DNA of 64,000 nt from Micromonospora siamensis (GCF_900090305.1 NZ_LT607751.1:1922001-1986000); one strand, 5' to 3'. Shown: positions 16,760-26,065, numbered from the stretch's first letter. A program made the numbers and translations. The notes: generated from the sequence alone by a model not told the origin.

Positions 16760-18340
16760 TCAGCAGGCGATCGGCTTCACCCAGGAACACTCCAGGCCCT
16801 CCGGCACCCGCGGCGCGTCCGGCGCCGCCGCCGGCGCCACCCGCACCGTGGTCCCGCTCTTCTCCGAGTACGCCGCCAGCGCGATCGCGATCTGGTCCTC
16901 CAGCCCCTTCACCGACGAGGCCAGGTAGTTGTTCAGCACGATCGAGAAGGCCAGCACGTGCCCGTCGGCGTCGGTGGCGTAGCCGGAGAGGCTGGACGCG
17001 CCGGTCAGGCTGCCGGTCTTGGCGTGCACGTTGTCCGCCGCCGCGGTGCCCCGCATCCGGCTGCGCAGCGTGCCACCGACGAACCGTTCGGCGTTGCCGG
17101 CCACGGGCAGAGCCGCGTACCAGGTGGGGAACCAGGGTGCGGTGCGGACCGCGGCGAGCAGGTCCACGAACTCGGCCGGTGGGATCAGGTTGCGCCGGGA
17201 CAGGCCGGAGCCGTCGCGCTGGCGCAGGGTGCCGGTGTCCATCCCGGCGTCGGCGACGTACTCGCTGATCGCGGCGAGGCCGGTCGACCAGCTCCCGGTG
17301 CCGGAGATGATCCGCCCGATCTCCTTGGTGAGCACCTCGGCGTGGCCGTTGTTGGAGAGCTTGAGGAACGGCGTCATCAGCTCGGCGAGGGTCATCGAGT
17401 CGTGCCGGGCGACCGGAGCGGCGTCGGTCGGGGTGGCCCGGCCGAGGACGGTCGACCCCAGCACCCGTACGCCGTGCCGGCGCAGCGCGGCCCGGAAGAC
17501 GTCGGCGGCGTACCCGGTCGGCTCCCAGACCGTCATCCACTCGTCGACCGGGTCGTCGCCGGCGGCGATCTGGCCGGTGACCACGATGGTGTTGGTGCCG
17601 TGCCGTCGCTCGATCGTGAGGTCGGTGCGGCCCTCGGCCACGGTCTCGGCCCGGTTGTCGATCCTCAGGTATCCGTTGGGCGGGGTCATCGTGACGGCCG
17701 GTCGGTCGCCGGCGGTTTTGCCCGGCGCGGCGTGCACGATGACGGTGCCGGCGTCGTAGTCGGTGTCCGGGGCCACGGTCAGCGCGGAGACCTGCGCCGC
17801 GTAGTAGTACGACTCGTCGTCCCAGGTCCAGTCCGGTCCGAGCCGGCTGTCGTCGTAGCGGGTGTCGTCGGCGACCAGGTTCCCGGTGACCACCCGTACG
17901 CCGTCCGCGGCGACCTGCGCGGCCAGCGCGTCGTAGTCGCCGGCCAGCATCGTGGGGTCGCCGCCGCCGCGCAGGTAGAGGTCGCCGGCGACCAGGCCGG
18001 CCCGCCGGCTGCCGGTGCTGCGCACGTCGGTGGTGAAGCGGTGACCGGGGCCGAGCAGGGCCAGGGCGGCGGTGGAGGTGAGCAGCTTGGTGTTGGAGGC
18101 GGGCACCAGCCGCCGGTCGCCGTTGCGGTCGTAGAGGGTCTGCCCGGTGCTGGTGTCGACCACCACCACGCCGGCCTGCGCGCCGTCGAGCCGTGGGTCG
18201 GCGAGGACCGTGTCGATGGTGGCGTGCAACCGTGTCTGGGCGGGGCTGGGGGACTCGGCGGTGGCGGGTGCGCCGGTGGTGGCCGTGGCGACGAGCAGCG
18301 CGGTCAGCGCCAACCCCCGCCCATAGTGACGACGATGCAT
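16760..18340 (-). CDS. dacB: D-alanyl-D-alanine carboxypeptidase/endopeptidase (PBP4 type)
   Basis: A 526-aa exported protein of peptidase family S13. Residues 1-28 form a signal peptide (ending APATAE). The three active-site motifs are present: SNTK at about residue 82 (LVPASNTKLLTS), SNN (FLKLSNNGHAEVL) in the middle and KTG (VHAKTGSLTG) near residue 445. Domains inserted between the first two motifs (PDTDYDAGTV and following) are typical of this class. It removes terminal D-Ala or cleaves cross-links in peptidoglycan outside the membrane. It is a single gene; the AT-richer sequence 18380-18400 upstream may contain its promoter. Confidence 0.93.
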   Translation of the reverse strand: MHRRHYGRGLALTALLVATATTGAPATAESPSPAQTRLHATIDTVLADPRLDGAQAGVVVVDTSTGQTLYDRNGDRRLVPASNTKLLTSTAALALLGPGHRFTTDVRSTGSRRAGLVAGDLYLRGGGDPTMLAGDYDALAAQVAADGVRVVTGNLVADDTRYDDSRLGPDWTWDDESYYYAAQVSALTVAPDTDYDAGTVIVHAAPGKTAGDRPAVTMTPPNGYLRIDNRAETVAEGRTDLTIERRHGTNTIVVTGQIAAGDDPVDEWMTVWEPTGYAADVFRAALRRHGVRVLGSTVLGRATPTDAAPVARHDSMTLAELMTPFLKLSNNGHAEVLTKEIGRIISGTGSWSTGLAAISEYVADAGMDTGTLRQRDGSGLSRRNLIPPAEFVDLLAAVRTAPWFPTWYAALPVAGNAERFVGGTLRSRMRGTAAADNVHAKTGSLTGASSLSGYATDADGHVLAFSIVLNNYLASSVKGLEDQIAIALAAYSEKSGTTVRVAPAAAPDAPRVPEGLECSWVKPIAC

Positions 18341-18406
18341 GCGTCGATGGTCGCACGGAGCTTTCCTCCAGTGAACCCTCGGTGATGAAAATTTGTTACC
18401 GACGGC

Positions 18407-19132
18407 TCAGAAGGCACGCGGGGCGTGCCCGGGTGGCTCTTCCGGTTCGGCCCGGTAGTGCGTGTTCGCCCCGGTGAACAGGGGTGCCACCAGCGCGGCG
18501 AGCGCCCCGCCGACCAGCGGGAAGACGATGAAGAGCCAGAGCTGGCGCAGCGCGCTGCCACCGGCGAACACCGCCGGGCCGAACGACCGGGCCGGGTTGA
18601 CCGAGGTGCCGTCGAGGGTGATGGCCACCAGGTGCGCGGCGGCCAGCGCGAGCCCGATCGCCAGGCCGGCGACGCCGGCGCGCTCCGCCCGGCTGGTCAC
18701 CACCAGCACCACGAGGACGAACAGGAACGTCAGGATCGTCTCCAGCACCGCGGCCCCGCCCGCGTTGATGTGCGCGCCGTAGCCGTTGCTGCCCAGTGCC
18801 CCGGTCTGGTCCACCACGTCACCCCATCGGGTGAGTGCCCAGATGACGAAGCTGGCGACGGTGGCACCGGCGAACTGGGCGATCCAGTACGCGACCGCCC
18901 CGAGCGGGGAGATCTTGCCGGAGAGCAGCACCCCGAGCGTCACCGCCGGGTTGACGTGACTGCCCGACAGCGGGCCGATGGTGTAGACCAGCGCCAGCAG
19001 GACGAAGCCGAAGGCCAGCGCCACCACCACCACGCCGCCCTGGACCCGGGCGAAGACGGCGCTGCCGACGCCGAAGAAGACCAGCAGCAGCGTGCCGAGG
19101 AACTCGGCGGCGTACCGGCGGGCTGCGTCCAT
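18407..19132 (-). CDS. aqpZ: MIP family aquaporin
   Basis: A 241-aa membrane channel with six helices and both half-helix motifs: SHVNPAVTLG near residue 60 and TSVNPARSFGPAVFAGG near residue 177. An Arg follows the second NPA, as in the selectivity filter. The conserved Glu of helix 1 is seen in AAEFLGTLLLVFFGVGSA. Residue sizes around the filter favour a water channel over a glycerol facilitator, but this is an estimate; the gene symbol is by analogy. The C-terminal tail (ANTHYRAEPEEPPGH) is cytoplasmic. Confidence 0.92.
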   Translation of the reverse strand: MDAARRYAAEFLGTLLLVFFGVGSAVFARVQGGVVVVALAFGFVLLALVYTIGPLSGSHVNPAVTLGVLLSGKISPLGAVAYWIAQFAGATVASFVIWALTRWGDVVDQTGALGSNGYGAHINAGGAAVLETILTFLFVLVVLVVTSRAERAGVAGLAIGLALAAAHLVAITLDGTSVNPARSFGPAVFAGGSALRQLWLFIVFPLVGGALAALVAPLFTGANTHYRAEPEEPPGHAPRAF

Positions 19133-19233
19133 GGGCCGAGCATATGGATAATCCCGACATCCCGGGGTAGGAATGCCGAGCCGTCCGACCAGGTCGTACG
19201 GCCGATGACCGCAACCGACGAGGAGATCCCCGC

Positions 19234-19515
19234 ATGCTCACCATGACCGACAACGCCGTGCTCGTGATCCGCGACCTCGCCGCGCAGCAGGACGTCGCCC
19301 AGGCCGGTGGGCTGCGCATCGCCGCCGACACCGACGCCGGGTCGCTCACCATCGAGCTGGTGCCCGAACCGGTACAGGGCGACCAGGTGGTCGACAACCA
19401 GGGCGCCCGCATCTTCCTCGACTCCGACGCCGCCGAACTGCTCGGCGACACCTCGGTCGACGCCGAGGTGGACGAGGAGGGCGTCGTCCAGTTCGGGTTC
19501 ACCGAGAAGGAGTGA
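19234..19515 (+). CDS. HesB/IscA-fold protein lacking the cluster-binding cysteines
   Basis: A 93-aa protein starting MLTMTDNAVLVIRDLAAQQ, with GAGGAG eleven bases upstream. The fold pattern of A-type Fe-S carriers is clear: GLRIAADTDAGSLTIELVPEPVQGDQVVDNQGARIFLDSDAAELLGDTSVD. The three conserved cysteines (one in the middle, CGC near the C-terminus) are absent, and the protein contains no Cys at all. It therefore cannot carry a cluster in the usual way. The acidic composition is unusual. Its last bases overlap the end of the convergent gene by 17 bp. Confidence 0.85.
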   Translation: MLTMTDNAVLVIRDLAAQQDVAQAGGLRIAADTDAGSLTIELVPEPVQGDQVVDNQGARIFLDSDAAELLGDTSVDAEVDEEGVVQFGFTEKE

Positions 19516-20584
19516 TCCGTCGGGCGGGCCGCCCCCGGTCGGCGTCGCGGCCCGTCCGCCACGGCCCGGGCGTCTCGTCGCGCTCCGGGCCCGCCAGCGT
19601 GCCCAGCACGTACGCCAGGTGGTGCGAGGTGCTCCACGCCGTCCAGTTCGCCGGGGAGCCCGCGCCGGCTCCCCGGCGGGCCCGGCGCAGCAGCTCGTGG
19701 TCGCCCCAGGAGAAGGCGGCCCCGGTGGCCGGCCAGTAGGGCGCCGACACCAGCTCCCGGCACAGGTCGGCGAAGCGCTCGTCGCCGCGCCCGCCGCGCC
19801 GCGCCCACCGGTGGACCCACCACTCCCCGTCACCGGTGTACGGCACCGTGGGCAGCCGGTCGCCCGACGGCTCGGCCCCCGGCACCGCGCTGCCCACCCC
19901 GTAGTCGCCGTACCCGACGCCCAGCTCGGCCAGGCGCTGCCAGAGCAGCCAGTCCCAACGGGGCAGCCGGACCGGCTCGTCGGTGGGCAGCCGGGACAGC
20001 GTCGGCGGCATCCCGCCCGCCGCGACGGTCACCGAGCGCCAGGCGTGCCGGCGGGCCCAGTCCAGCAGCCGGCGGATCCGCGGCTCGGCCTGCCGGACGT
20101 CCGCCGCGCAGCACACGTCGCCCGCGTCGACCAGCAGGTCGCACTGCTCCGGCACCAGGCCGGTGAGGCGCCAGATCCGCTCCACGGCCGCCGTCGTGGC
20201 GTCCGGGCCGGCGCGCACCTGCCCGGTCCGCAGCCGGACCACCGCCCGCCGGGCGTACGCCCGGGCGGTCGCGCCGTGGGCCAGCAGCGCCCGGTGACCG
20301 CAGTCGGGACCGATCACCGGTACCACGGGTACGCCCCAACCGGCCACCGCGCCGGCGACGCCCTCCGGCAGCAGGCTCACGTCGACCGCCGGGAGCAGCC
20401 CCTCCGGCAGCCGGCGCAGCGCGTCCACAACGGACGTGTCCACGGTCGACAGCTCGATGATCGGGGCGAGCAGGGCGGCGGTGGCGCGGTCGAGGTGACC
20501 GAGCGCCTCCAGTTCGCCCCGTCGTCCGGGGAGGACGGGGCGGTAGACCGGTTCCGCCGTCCGGCCCCCGTGGGCGGGCACCAT
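19499..20584 (-). CDS. Beta family protein (Beta_protein domain)
   Basis: A 361-aa protein. The N-terminal pattern YRPVLPGRRGELEALGHLDRATAALLAPIIEL is that of the Beta_protein family, first described in phage and now seen in many bacterial islands. The fold is probably a TIM-barrel-like sheet and helix series (VSLLPEGVAGAVAGWGVPVVPVIG, DLLVDAGDV, SVTVAAGGMPPTL), ending with a conserved WWVHRWARRGGRGDERFADLCRELV block. The molecular role is not known; some relatives sit in defence islands. Here there is no defence neighbour. Overlaps the convergent HesB-like gene. Confidence 0.75.
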   Translation of the reverse strand: MVPAHGGRTAEPVYRPVLPGRRGELEALGHLDRATAALLAPIIELSTVDTSVVDALRRLPEGLLPAVDVSLLPEGVAGAVAGWGVPVVPVIGPDCGHRALLAHGATARAYARRAVVRLRTGQVRAGPDATTAAVERIWRLTGLVPEQCDLLVDAGDVCCAADVRQAEPRIRRLLDWARRHAWRSVTVAAGGMPPTLSRLPTDEPVRLPRWDWLLWQRLAELGVGYGDYGVGSAVPGAEPSGDRLPTVPYTGDGEWWVHRWARRGGRGDERFADLCRELVSAPYWPATGAAFSWGDHELLRRARRGAGAGSPANWTAWSTSHHLAYVLGTLAGPERDETPGPWRTGRDADRGRPARRITPSR

Positions 20585-20782
20585 ACCTCAATGTAGCCAG
20601 GTCGTGGCGTTCGGCACAGGGCCTTCCGGCCCGGAACCCGTTTCGTGGCAGGGAATCCGCCTGGCAGGCTTCGAATTGACACCGATCGACGCAGGTGATG
20701 CCATGGGCGGGCGGGCACTGCCGGGCATGGATGGGCACCCATGACCACGTCGACTCGGTCGACCCTGCCCGAAAGGCACCCC

Positions 20783-22135
20783 ATGACCACCCCGCGCAAG
20801 CGGGCCGGCCTGGTCGCGGCGCTCGCCGCCGCCGCCGTCGCCCTCCTGCTCACCGGCCAGCTCCCGGCCCTGGCGCTGGTCCCCGGCGACCCGCCCGCCC
20901 CGGTCACCGGCAACGCCACCCACTTCGACGGCCTCGGCGCCCCGTACGGCGGTTGCGGGCTGCCCCAGTCCGAGCTCGACTCGCCGCACTTCGTCGCCCT
21001 CAACGTCTACGACCTGCCCGGCGACTACACGTCGTACCCGGTCCGGCCGATCCCGCCGGACCAGGCCGCGAGGATCGGGCTGTGGAACAACGGCCTCAAC
21101 TGCGGCCGGTACGTCCGCGTCTCGATCGGCGACTACTGCACCGGCGTCAACGACGGCGCCCCCGGGCAGCCGTTCTGCCGCAACGGTTCCTGGGTGGCCG
21201 ACGCCTACGACGGCGCCACCCTGACCATGCTGGTCGCCGACAGCTGCGGCGACGGCAACGCCTGGTGCCGGGACGACCCGTACCACCTGGACCTGGCGAC
21301 CGCCTCGCTCAACCAGTTCAGCCGCAACGGCACCGCCGTGGGCGACATGTACCCGAACCACTGGAACAACCGGCACGTCTCCTGGTCCTTCGTGCCCGCC
21401 CCGAACTACTCCGGGGACATCCGGATCGGCTTCCTCCAGGGCGCCCAGCGGTACTGGCCGGCGATCGCCGTGTCGCACCTGGCCAACGGCATCCACGGGG
21501 TGGAGTACCTGGCCGACGGGGTGTGGCGGCGGGCCACGATGAACAGTGACATGGGCCAGTCGTACGTGCTGGGCGCCACCACCTCCGGCGGCACCGACTT
21601 CCAGATCCGGGTCCGCGACGCGGCCGACACGTTGATCAACAACGGTCGGGTGTACCGGTTCTCGCTGCCCGGCTCGTGCGGCGGCACCTGCTCGGCGGCG
21701 TACACCCAGGTCGCGTACACCACCTCGGACGGCACCGGGCCGACGGCCAGCCCGACCCCCACGGCGAGCCCGAGCCCGACGGTGAGCCCCAGCCCGACGG
21801 TGAGCCCGAGCCCGACCGGCACCACCGGGCCCGGCCTGGCCTGCTCCGCGAGCTACCGGGTCACCTCGTCGTGGAGCGGCGGCTTCCAGGCCGAGGTGAC
21901 CGTCCGCAACACCGGTACGTCTCCGCTGACCGGCTGGACCACCGACTTCGGCTGGCCCGGGCAGCAGCGGATGTCGGGCTCCTGGAACGCCACCGCCAGC
22001 CAGTCCGGCCAGCAGGTCACCGCCACGAACGTCAGCTGGAACGGCGCCGTGGCCCCGGGCGGCACCACCGCCTGGGGACTGACCGTGAACGGCGACGTCG
22101 CGGCGCCCTCGGGCCCGCGCTGCGCCGCCCGCTGA
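20783..22135 (+). CDS. Secreted expansin-like protein with C-terminal CBM2
   Basis: A 450-aa exported protein. The ATG at 20783 is preferred over one 14 codons upstream because it has GAAAGG at good distance and starts directly before the signal peptide (residues 1-35). Residues 45-150 resemble the double-psi beta-barrel of bacterial expansins (GNATHFDGLGAPYGGCG, then VADSCGDGNAWCRDDPYHLDL with the conserved Asp). A second beta domain follows to about residue 310. A Pro/Thr/Ser linker (residues 330-355) leads to a CBM2-type cellulose-binding module (SWSGGFQAEVTVRNTGTSPLTGW). It probably loosens plant cell-wall polymers without hydrolysis. It fits with the GH12 cellulase at 29-30 kb. Confidence 0.85.
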   Translation: MTTPRKRAGLVAALAAAAVALLLTGQLPALALVPGDPPAPVTGNATHFDGLGAPYGGCGLPQSELDSPHFVALNVYDLPGDYTSYPVRPIPPDQAARIGLWNNGLNCGRYVRVSIGDYCTGVNDGAPGQPFCRNGSWVADAYDGATLTMLVADSCGDGNAWCRDDPYHLDLATASLNQFSRNGTAVGDMYPNHWNNRHVSWSFVPAPNYSGDIRIGFLQGAQRYWPAIAVSHLANGIHGVEYLADGVWRRATMNSDMGQSYVLGATTSGGTDFQIRVRDAADTLINNGRVYRFSLPGSCGGTCSAAYTQVAYTTSDGTGPTASPTPTASPSPTVSPSPTVSPSPTGTTGPGLACSASYRVTSSWSGGFQAEVTVRNTGTSPLTGWTTDFGWPGQQRMSGSWNATASQSGQQVTATNVSWNGAVAPGGTTAWGLTVNGDVAAPSGPRCAAR

Positions 22136-22142
22136 AGCCGTC

Positions 22143-22174
22143 GGCCCGTCCGGTGCCCACGCACCGGGCGGGTC
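22143..22174. terminator. Hairpin terminator after the expansin gene
   Basis: A stem of about 14 bp with two mismatches (GGCCCGTCCGGTGC against GCACCGGGCGGGTC) and a CCAC loop follows the stop codon by eight bases. Confidence 0.7.
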
Positions 22175-22203
22175 GGCGTCTGCCCAGGTCAGGGCCTTGT
22201 CAA

Positions 22204-22221
22204 CTGTCCTAGATCGGACAG
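22204..22221. promoter_or_regulatory. Inverted repeat upstream of the 134-aa gene
   Basis: CTGTCC and GGACAG are perfect 6-bp arms around a 6-base spacer, about 135 bp before the ATG at 22356. The rest of the 220-bp intergenic region shows no clear -35/-10 pair. It could be an operator for a dimeric regulator; this is weak. Confidence 0.3.
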
Positions 22222-22355
22222 CGTCGTTACTGGCTGGTCGCCCGATCCCCGCAATACGTTCGGTAACCCAGGGGGCTCGATCACCGCGGATCGCCCCGGC
22301 TCACCACGCAGCACCTCGGCCGGTCCGGGCCACGGCCGGTGGAGAAGGGACCACC

Positions 22356-22760
22356 ATGTCCAGCACCAGATCCAGGCGGGTGCCCGGCCAGCCCGAAGCG
22401 GACGAGGAGGAGGTGCACCGGGCCGACGCCGAGCTGACCACCTGCGGCACGATCGGGATGCCACCGAGCGCCCGGGTGCTCTTCGCCGTCGTCGACGCCG
22501 ACGGCACCCTCGTCCGAGGGCTCGGGGCCGCCTCGTCGGCCCGCCTCGCCACCGGGATGTACCAGGTCACCTTCGACCAGGACGTGACCCGGGCCGGCTA
22601 CCTCGGCACCCTCGGCCGGGTCGGCAACCTCGGCGTCTCCCGGGTCGGGGACATCGCCGTGGCCGGCCGGACCGGCATCCCCAACGGGGTGTTCGTCGAG
22701 ACCTTCGCCGACGACGGTAACCGCGCCGACCGTGCCTTCCACCTGGCCGTGCTGGCCTGA
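22356..22760 (+). CDS. Conserved hypothetical protein
   Basis: A 134-aa protein. The ATG at 22356 follows GGAGAAGGGA. After a charged N-terminal 30 residues (PEADEEEVHRADAE) there is a beta-rich domain: ARVLFAVVDADGTLVRGLGA, GMYQVTFDQDVTRAGYLGTLGRVG and GIPNGVFVETFADDG...DRAFHLAVLA. The last block (PNGVFVETxxxxGxxADRxFHL) recurs in many uncharacterised actinobacterial proteins, to my knowledge. No signal peptide. The function is unknown. Confidence 0.65.
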   Translation: MSSTRSRRVPGQPEADEEEVHRADAELTTCGTIGMPPSARVLFAVVDADGTLVRGLGAASSARLATGMYQVTFDQDVTRAGYLGTLGRVGNLGVSRVGDIAVAGRTGIPNGVFVETFADDGNRADRAFHLAVLA

Positions 22761-22821
22761 CCGGGCCGGGCGGACGCCCACGGGACAGCATGGCGAGGTC
22801 GGCCGTGGCAGCATCGCGCCC

Positions 22822-23619
22822 GTGCGTACCCATCGCTGGCTCGCCGCCGCGGCGCTGCTGCTCGCCGTGGCCCACCTGGTCGGCCTCCGGTTCGATGCGC
22901 CGATCCTGCCGGCCGCCGGCGGGCTCGCCTGGCTCGCCGCCGCCGGCTACCCGCTGGCCGCCCCCGGCAGCGCTTCCCGCCCGGTCCGGATCGGGGTGGC
23001 GGTGGCGCTGGCCGCCCTTGGCGTACGCGAACTGCTCGGCCTGCCCGCCCACGACGCGGCCGGCGGGAGCGAACTTCGGTTCCTCAGCGCCGAGCAGTAC
23101 CTGGAGCAGTACGCGGCGCGGGCGGTCGAACCGTGGTGGAGCACGGCCTGCCTGGCGGTGGCCGTGGTGGGCGTGGCCGTGGCGGTGTTCGCGCTACCGC
23201 CGCGGGCCGCCGACCGGAGGCGGACCGCAGTGACGACGGCGGTCGGCCTGATCGTCGCGGGTGCGGCGGTGCTCGGTCCGCGGCCGGTCTCGCCGCTCTA
23301 CCTCGTACTGGCCGGGGCGGCGCTGGTGGCGTTGCTACGGGCCGGCGCGCTCACCGTGGCGGCCGGACTGGGGCTCGGCGCGGGGGCCGCTCTGATCGGC
23401 CCGGTCCCGGGGCTGCCACTGCGCCCGCAGCCGCTGCCCCGCTCCGGCGACGCGTTCCTCGAGGTCGGCCTCAGCTACGCGCCGCCGCCCGGTCCGCTGC
23501 TCCCCGAGGAGGAGGTGGTGGCGATCCTCTGCCTGGTGGCGGTCGCCCTGGTGCTGACCGGCGTGCGCGGGTGGAGTACGGGCAGACGAGCGCACGGCGC
23601 CGCAGGACCGGAGTCCTAA
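22822..23619 (+). CDS. Multi-pass membrane protein, unknown function
   Basis: A 265-aa membrane protein with about seven hydrophobic helices. The GTG at 22822 (VRTHRWLAAAALLLAVAH) is chosen because the first helix follows directly; an upstream part of the frame is not membrane-like. An extracytoplasmic loop with Tyr and Glu (SAEQYLEQYAARAVEPWW, residues about 88-105) is the only distinctive element. No transporter or enzyme motif seen. Confidence 0.6.
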   Translation: MRTHRWLAAAALLLAVAHLVGLRFDAPILPAAGGLAWLAAAGYPLAAPGSASRPVRIGVAVALAALGVRELLGLPAHDAAGGSELRFLSAEQYLEQYAARAVEPWWSTACLAVAVVGVAVAVFALPPRAADRRRTAVTTAVGLIVAGAAVLGPRPVSPLYLVLAGAALVALLRAGALTVAAGLGLGAGAALIGPVPGLPLRPQPLPRSGDAFLEVGLSYAPPPGPLLPEEEVVAILCLVAVALVLTGVRGWSTGRRAHGAAGPES

Positions 23620-23823
23620 CGTCGCCGCGCTCGGCCGTCTCCCACCACCGCAGCCCCGACGGCGGTACGTCAGCGGGGACCTGGCACCGACCGGTCCGGG
23701 AAAACCGCACCGGTCGGAACACTCGATGCCCGTCCTGACGTGGGGCAAACCTGCATCACGTGGGGAATTCCACCATCTGCCACTCCCGGCGTGATCGTCC
23801 GCCACACCGGGTATGTGCGCGCC

Positions 23824-24216
23824 ATGGAGCATTACACGATCGCGACAGTGGCCGAGAAGAGCCCGGACTTCCGGCGGGTGCTGTGGACCGGCACCAACAC
23901 CCAGCTGGTGGTCATGACCATCCCGCCCGGCGGCGAGATCGGCGAGGAGGTCCACGAGGGCATCGACCAGATCCTGACCTTCGTCAGCGGCGCCGGGGAG
24001 GCCCGGGTGGGCGGCGAGAAGAAGGAGGTCGTCGCGGGCGACCTGGTGGTCGTACCGGCCGGCACGAAGCACAACTTCGTCAACACCGGCCCGAACCCGC
24101 TGGTGCTCTACACCGTCTACGGGCCGCCGGAGCACGCCGACCAGGTGGTGCACCGCACCAAGGAGGAGGCCGACGCGGCCGAGGCGGCCGGCGAGGACGA
24201 GCCGCCCACCGCCTGA
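23824..24216 (+). CDS. Cupin domain protein
   Basis: A 130-aa protein with a single cupin barrel. Motif 1 is GGEIGEEVHEGIDQILTFVSGAG (Glu and His as metal ligands, one His replaced by Glu), and motif 2 is VVPAGTKHNFVNTG near residue 80. The start ATG 23824 is chosen because the first beta strand (HYTIATVAEKSPDFRRVLW) follows at once. Relatives of this size often occur as stand-alone metal-binding isomerases or sensors of unknown substrate. The C-terminus is a Glu/Ala-rich tail. Confidence 0.85.
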   Translation: MEHYTIATVAEKSPDFRRVLWTGTNTQLVVMTIPPGGEIGEEVHEGIDQILTFVSGAGEARVGGEKKEVVAGDLVVVPAGTKHNFVNTGPNPLVLYTVYGPPEHADQVVHRTKEEADAAEAAGEDEPPTA

Positions 24217-24240
24217 CCATCAGCCCGCCGGCCGGCCCGC

Positions 24241-26058
24241 GTGATCCGGGCCGGCCCGGGTAACCCGGCGGGCGTGGGGCAACCGGCGATCTCCGACTAC
24301 GCGTTCCTCTCCGACTGCCGCTCCGGCGCGCTGGTCGGCCGGGACGGCTCGATCGACTGGTGGTGCCCCGACCGGTTCGACAGCCCGTCGGTCTTCGGCC
24401 GCCTGCTCGATCCGCAGGCCGGCTACTGGCGGCTCGCGCCGCTGGCCACCGGCCGGGTGGAGCGGGCGTACCGGCCCGACACGCTGGTCCTGCGCACCGT
24501 GCACCACACCCCGCAGGGCAGCGTCGCGGTCACCGACGCGCTCGCCGCCGAACTGGGCGCCCGCGGCCACGAGCTGGGGATGAACTCACCGGCCGTGCTG
24601 CTGCGGGTGGTCGAGGGGCTCAGCGGGCGGGTGCCGATGGAACTCGACTTCGCCCCCCGACCCGAGTACGGCCTGCTCACCCCGTACCTGCACGAGCAGC
24701 CCGACGGTGGGGTGCTGGCCGACGCCGGGCCGGTCGCGTTGACCCTGCGCGGCGGCGCCGGGCCGCTGCGACCGGACCGGGACCGGGTCCGGCACACCTT
24801 CGAGATCGGCGCCGGCCAGGTGGTCGGCTTCGACCTGGCGTACGCGCCGGGACACGGGCGCCCGGCCGCCCGCCTCGACCCGGTCGCCGCCCTGAACGAC
24901 ACCGTCGCCGCCTGGGAGGCGTACCGGGAGACCCACGGCTACGAGGGCCGGTACGCCGAGCAGGTCCGGCACAGCGCCGTCGTCCTCACCGGCCTGACGT
25001 ACGCCCGCAGCGGCGCGGTGGCCGCCGCGCTCACCACCTCGCTGCCCGAGCGGGTCGGCGGTGACCGTAACTACGACTACCGCTACGCGTGGCTGCGCGA
25101 CTTCTCGATGACCATGCGGGCCTTCTGGGTGGCGGCCTGCCCCGACGAGGCCAACCGGCTCTTCGCCTGGGCCGCCCGCTCCATCGGCCGGATGGGGGAC
25201 CGCCCGGTGCCGGTGCTGTTCGGCCTGGAGGGGGAGCGGGACATCTCCGAACACGAGCTCGACCACCTCCAGGGCTGGGCGGGCAGCCGGCCGGTCCGGG
25301 TCGGCAACGACGCGTGGCGGCAACGGCAGCTCGACGTGCCCGGTGAGGTGATCTCGGCGGTGTGGCGGCTGCACGACTATCTCGGCGAGACCTTCGACGA
25401 GGAGCTGCGCGAGATGGTGGTCGGGCTGGCCGAGCAGGTCGCCACCACCTGGCGGCTGCCGGACCGGGGGATGTGGGAGACCCGGGACGCCGAGCGGCAC
25501 TACGTGTCGTCCAAGGTGCTCTGCTGGGTGGCGCTGGACCGAGCGGTGGAGCTGGCCCCCCGGCTCGGTGAGCGGGCCGACCCGCGCCGGTGGGCCGCGA
25601 TCCGCGACGAGATCCGGGCCACCGTGCTGCGCGAGGGCTGGAACGACCGGATCGGGGCGTACACCGGGGCGTTCGGCTCGGCGGAGCTGGACGCGTCCGC
25701 GCTCTTCCTGCCGGTGCTGCACTTCCTCGACGCCCGCGATCCGCGGATGCGCTCCACGATCGACGTGGTGGAGCGGGAGCTGGGCACCGACGACGGGCTG
25801 GTCCGGCGCTGGGCCACCGACCCGGCCGGGTTCGTGCTCTGTTCCTTCTGGCTGGTCGAGTGCCTGGTGCTGGCCGGCGAGCAGGAACGCGCCCGGGTGC
25901 TGTTCGAGAAGGTGCTCGGGCACGCCAACGACGTCGGGCTCTTCGCCGAGCAGATCGACCTGGGTACCGGCGCCCAGCTCGGCAACACCCCGCAGGCCCT
26001 GTCGCACATCGGGCTGATCAACGCCGCCTGGCGGCTGACCGACCCGACCACCGCCTGA
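24241..26058 (+). CDS. Glycoside hydrolase family 15 protein (glucoamylase/trehalase-like)
   Basis: A 605-aa cytoplasmic protein. The N-terminal block PAISDYAFLSDCRSGALVGRDGSIDWWC is the entry of bacterial GH15 enzymes and precedes the (alpha/alpha)6 barrel. Inside the barrel are RNYDYRYAWLRDFSMTMRAFW near residue 278, GWAGSRPVRVGNDAWRQRQLDVPGE near residue 345 (general-acid region) and a C-terminal FAEQIDLGTGAQLGNTPQALSHIGLINAAW with the second catalytic Glu. Family members release glucose from maltodextrins or hydrolyse trehalose in actinobacteria. The start could be GTG 24241 or GTG 24274; the conserved domain begins after both and neither has a strong ribosome-binding site. Confidence 0.9.
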   Translation: MIRAGPGNPAGVGQPAISDYAFLSDCRSGALVGRDGSIDWWCPDRFDSPSVFGRLLDPQAGYWRLAPLATGRVERAYRPDTLVLRTVHHTPQGSVAVTDALAAELGARGHELGMNSPAVLLRVVEGLSGRVPMELDFAPRPEYGLLTPYLHEQPDGGVLADAGPVALTLRGGAGPLRPDRDRVRHTFEIGAGQVVGFDLAYAPGHGRPAARLDPVAALNDTVAAWEAYRETHGYEGRYAEQVRHSAVVLTGLTYARSGAVAAALTTSLPERVGGDRNYDYRYAWLRDFSMTMRAFWVAACPDEANRLFAWAARSIGRMGDRPVPVLFGLEGERDISEHELDHLQGWAGSRPVRVGNDAWRQRQLDVPGEVISAVWRLHDYLGETFDEELREMVVGLAEQVATTWRLPDRGMWETRDAERHYVSSKVLCWVALDRAVELAPRLGERADPRRWAAIRDEIRATVLREGWNDRIGAYTGAFGSAELDASALFLPVLHFLDARDPRMRSTIDVVERELGTDDGLVRRWATDPAGFVLCSFWLVECLVLAGEQERARVLFEKVLGHANDVGLFAEQIDLGTGAQLGNTPQALSHIGLINAAWRLTDPTTA

Positions 26059-26065
26059 ACCGGCC

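Noticed and set aside
21740..21825. Short repeats in the expansin gene that could suggest a repeat array
   Set aside because: They encode a Pro-Thr-Ser linker (SPSPTVSPSPT) between the expansin and CBM2 domains. Unit length and lack of unique spacers exclude CRISPR.
23620..23823. Gap before the cupin gene, which can be read as an extension of that protein
   Set aside because: An earlier in-frame start at 23740 exists, but the added residues do not fit a cupin and there is no ribosome site. No other feature was seen.
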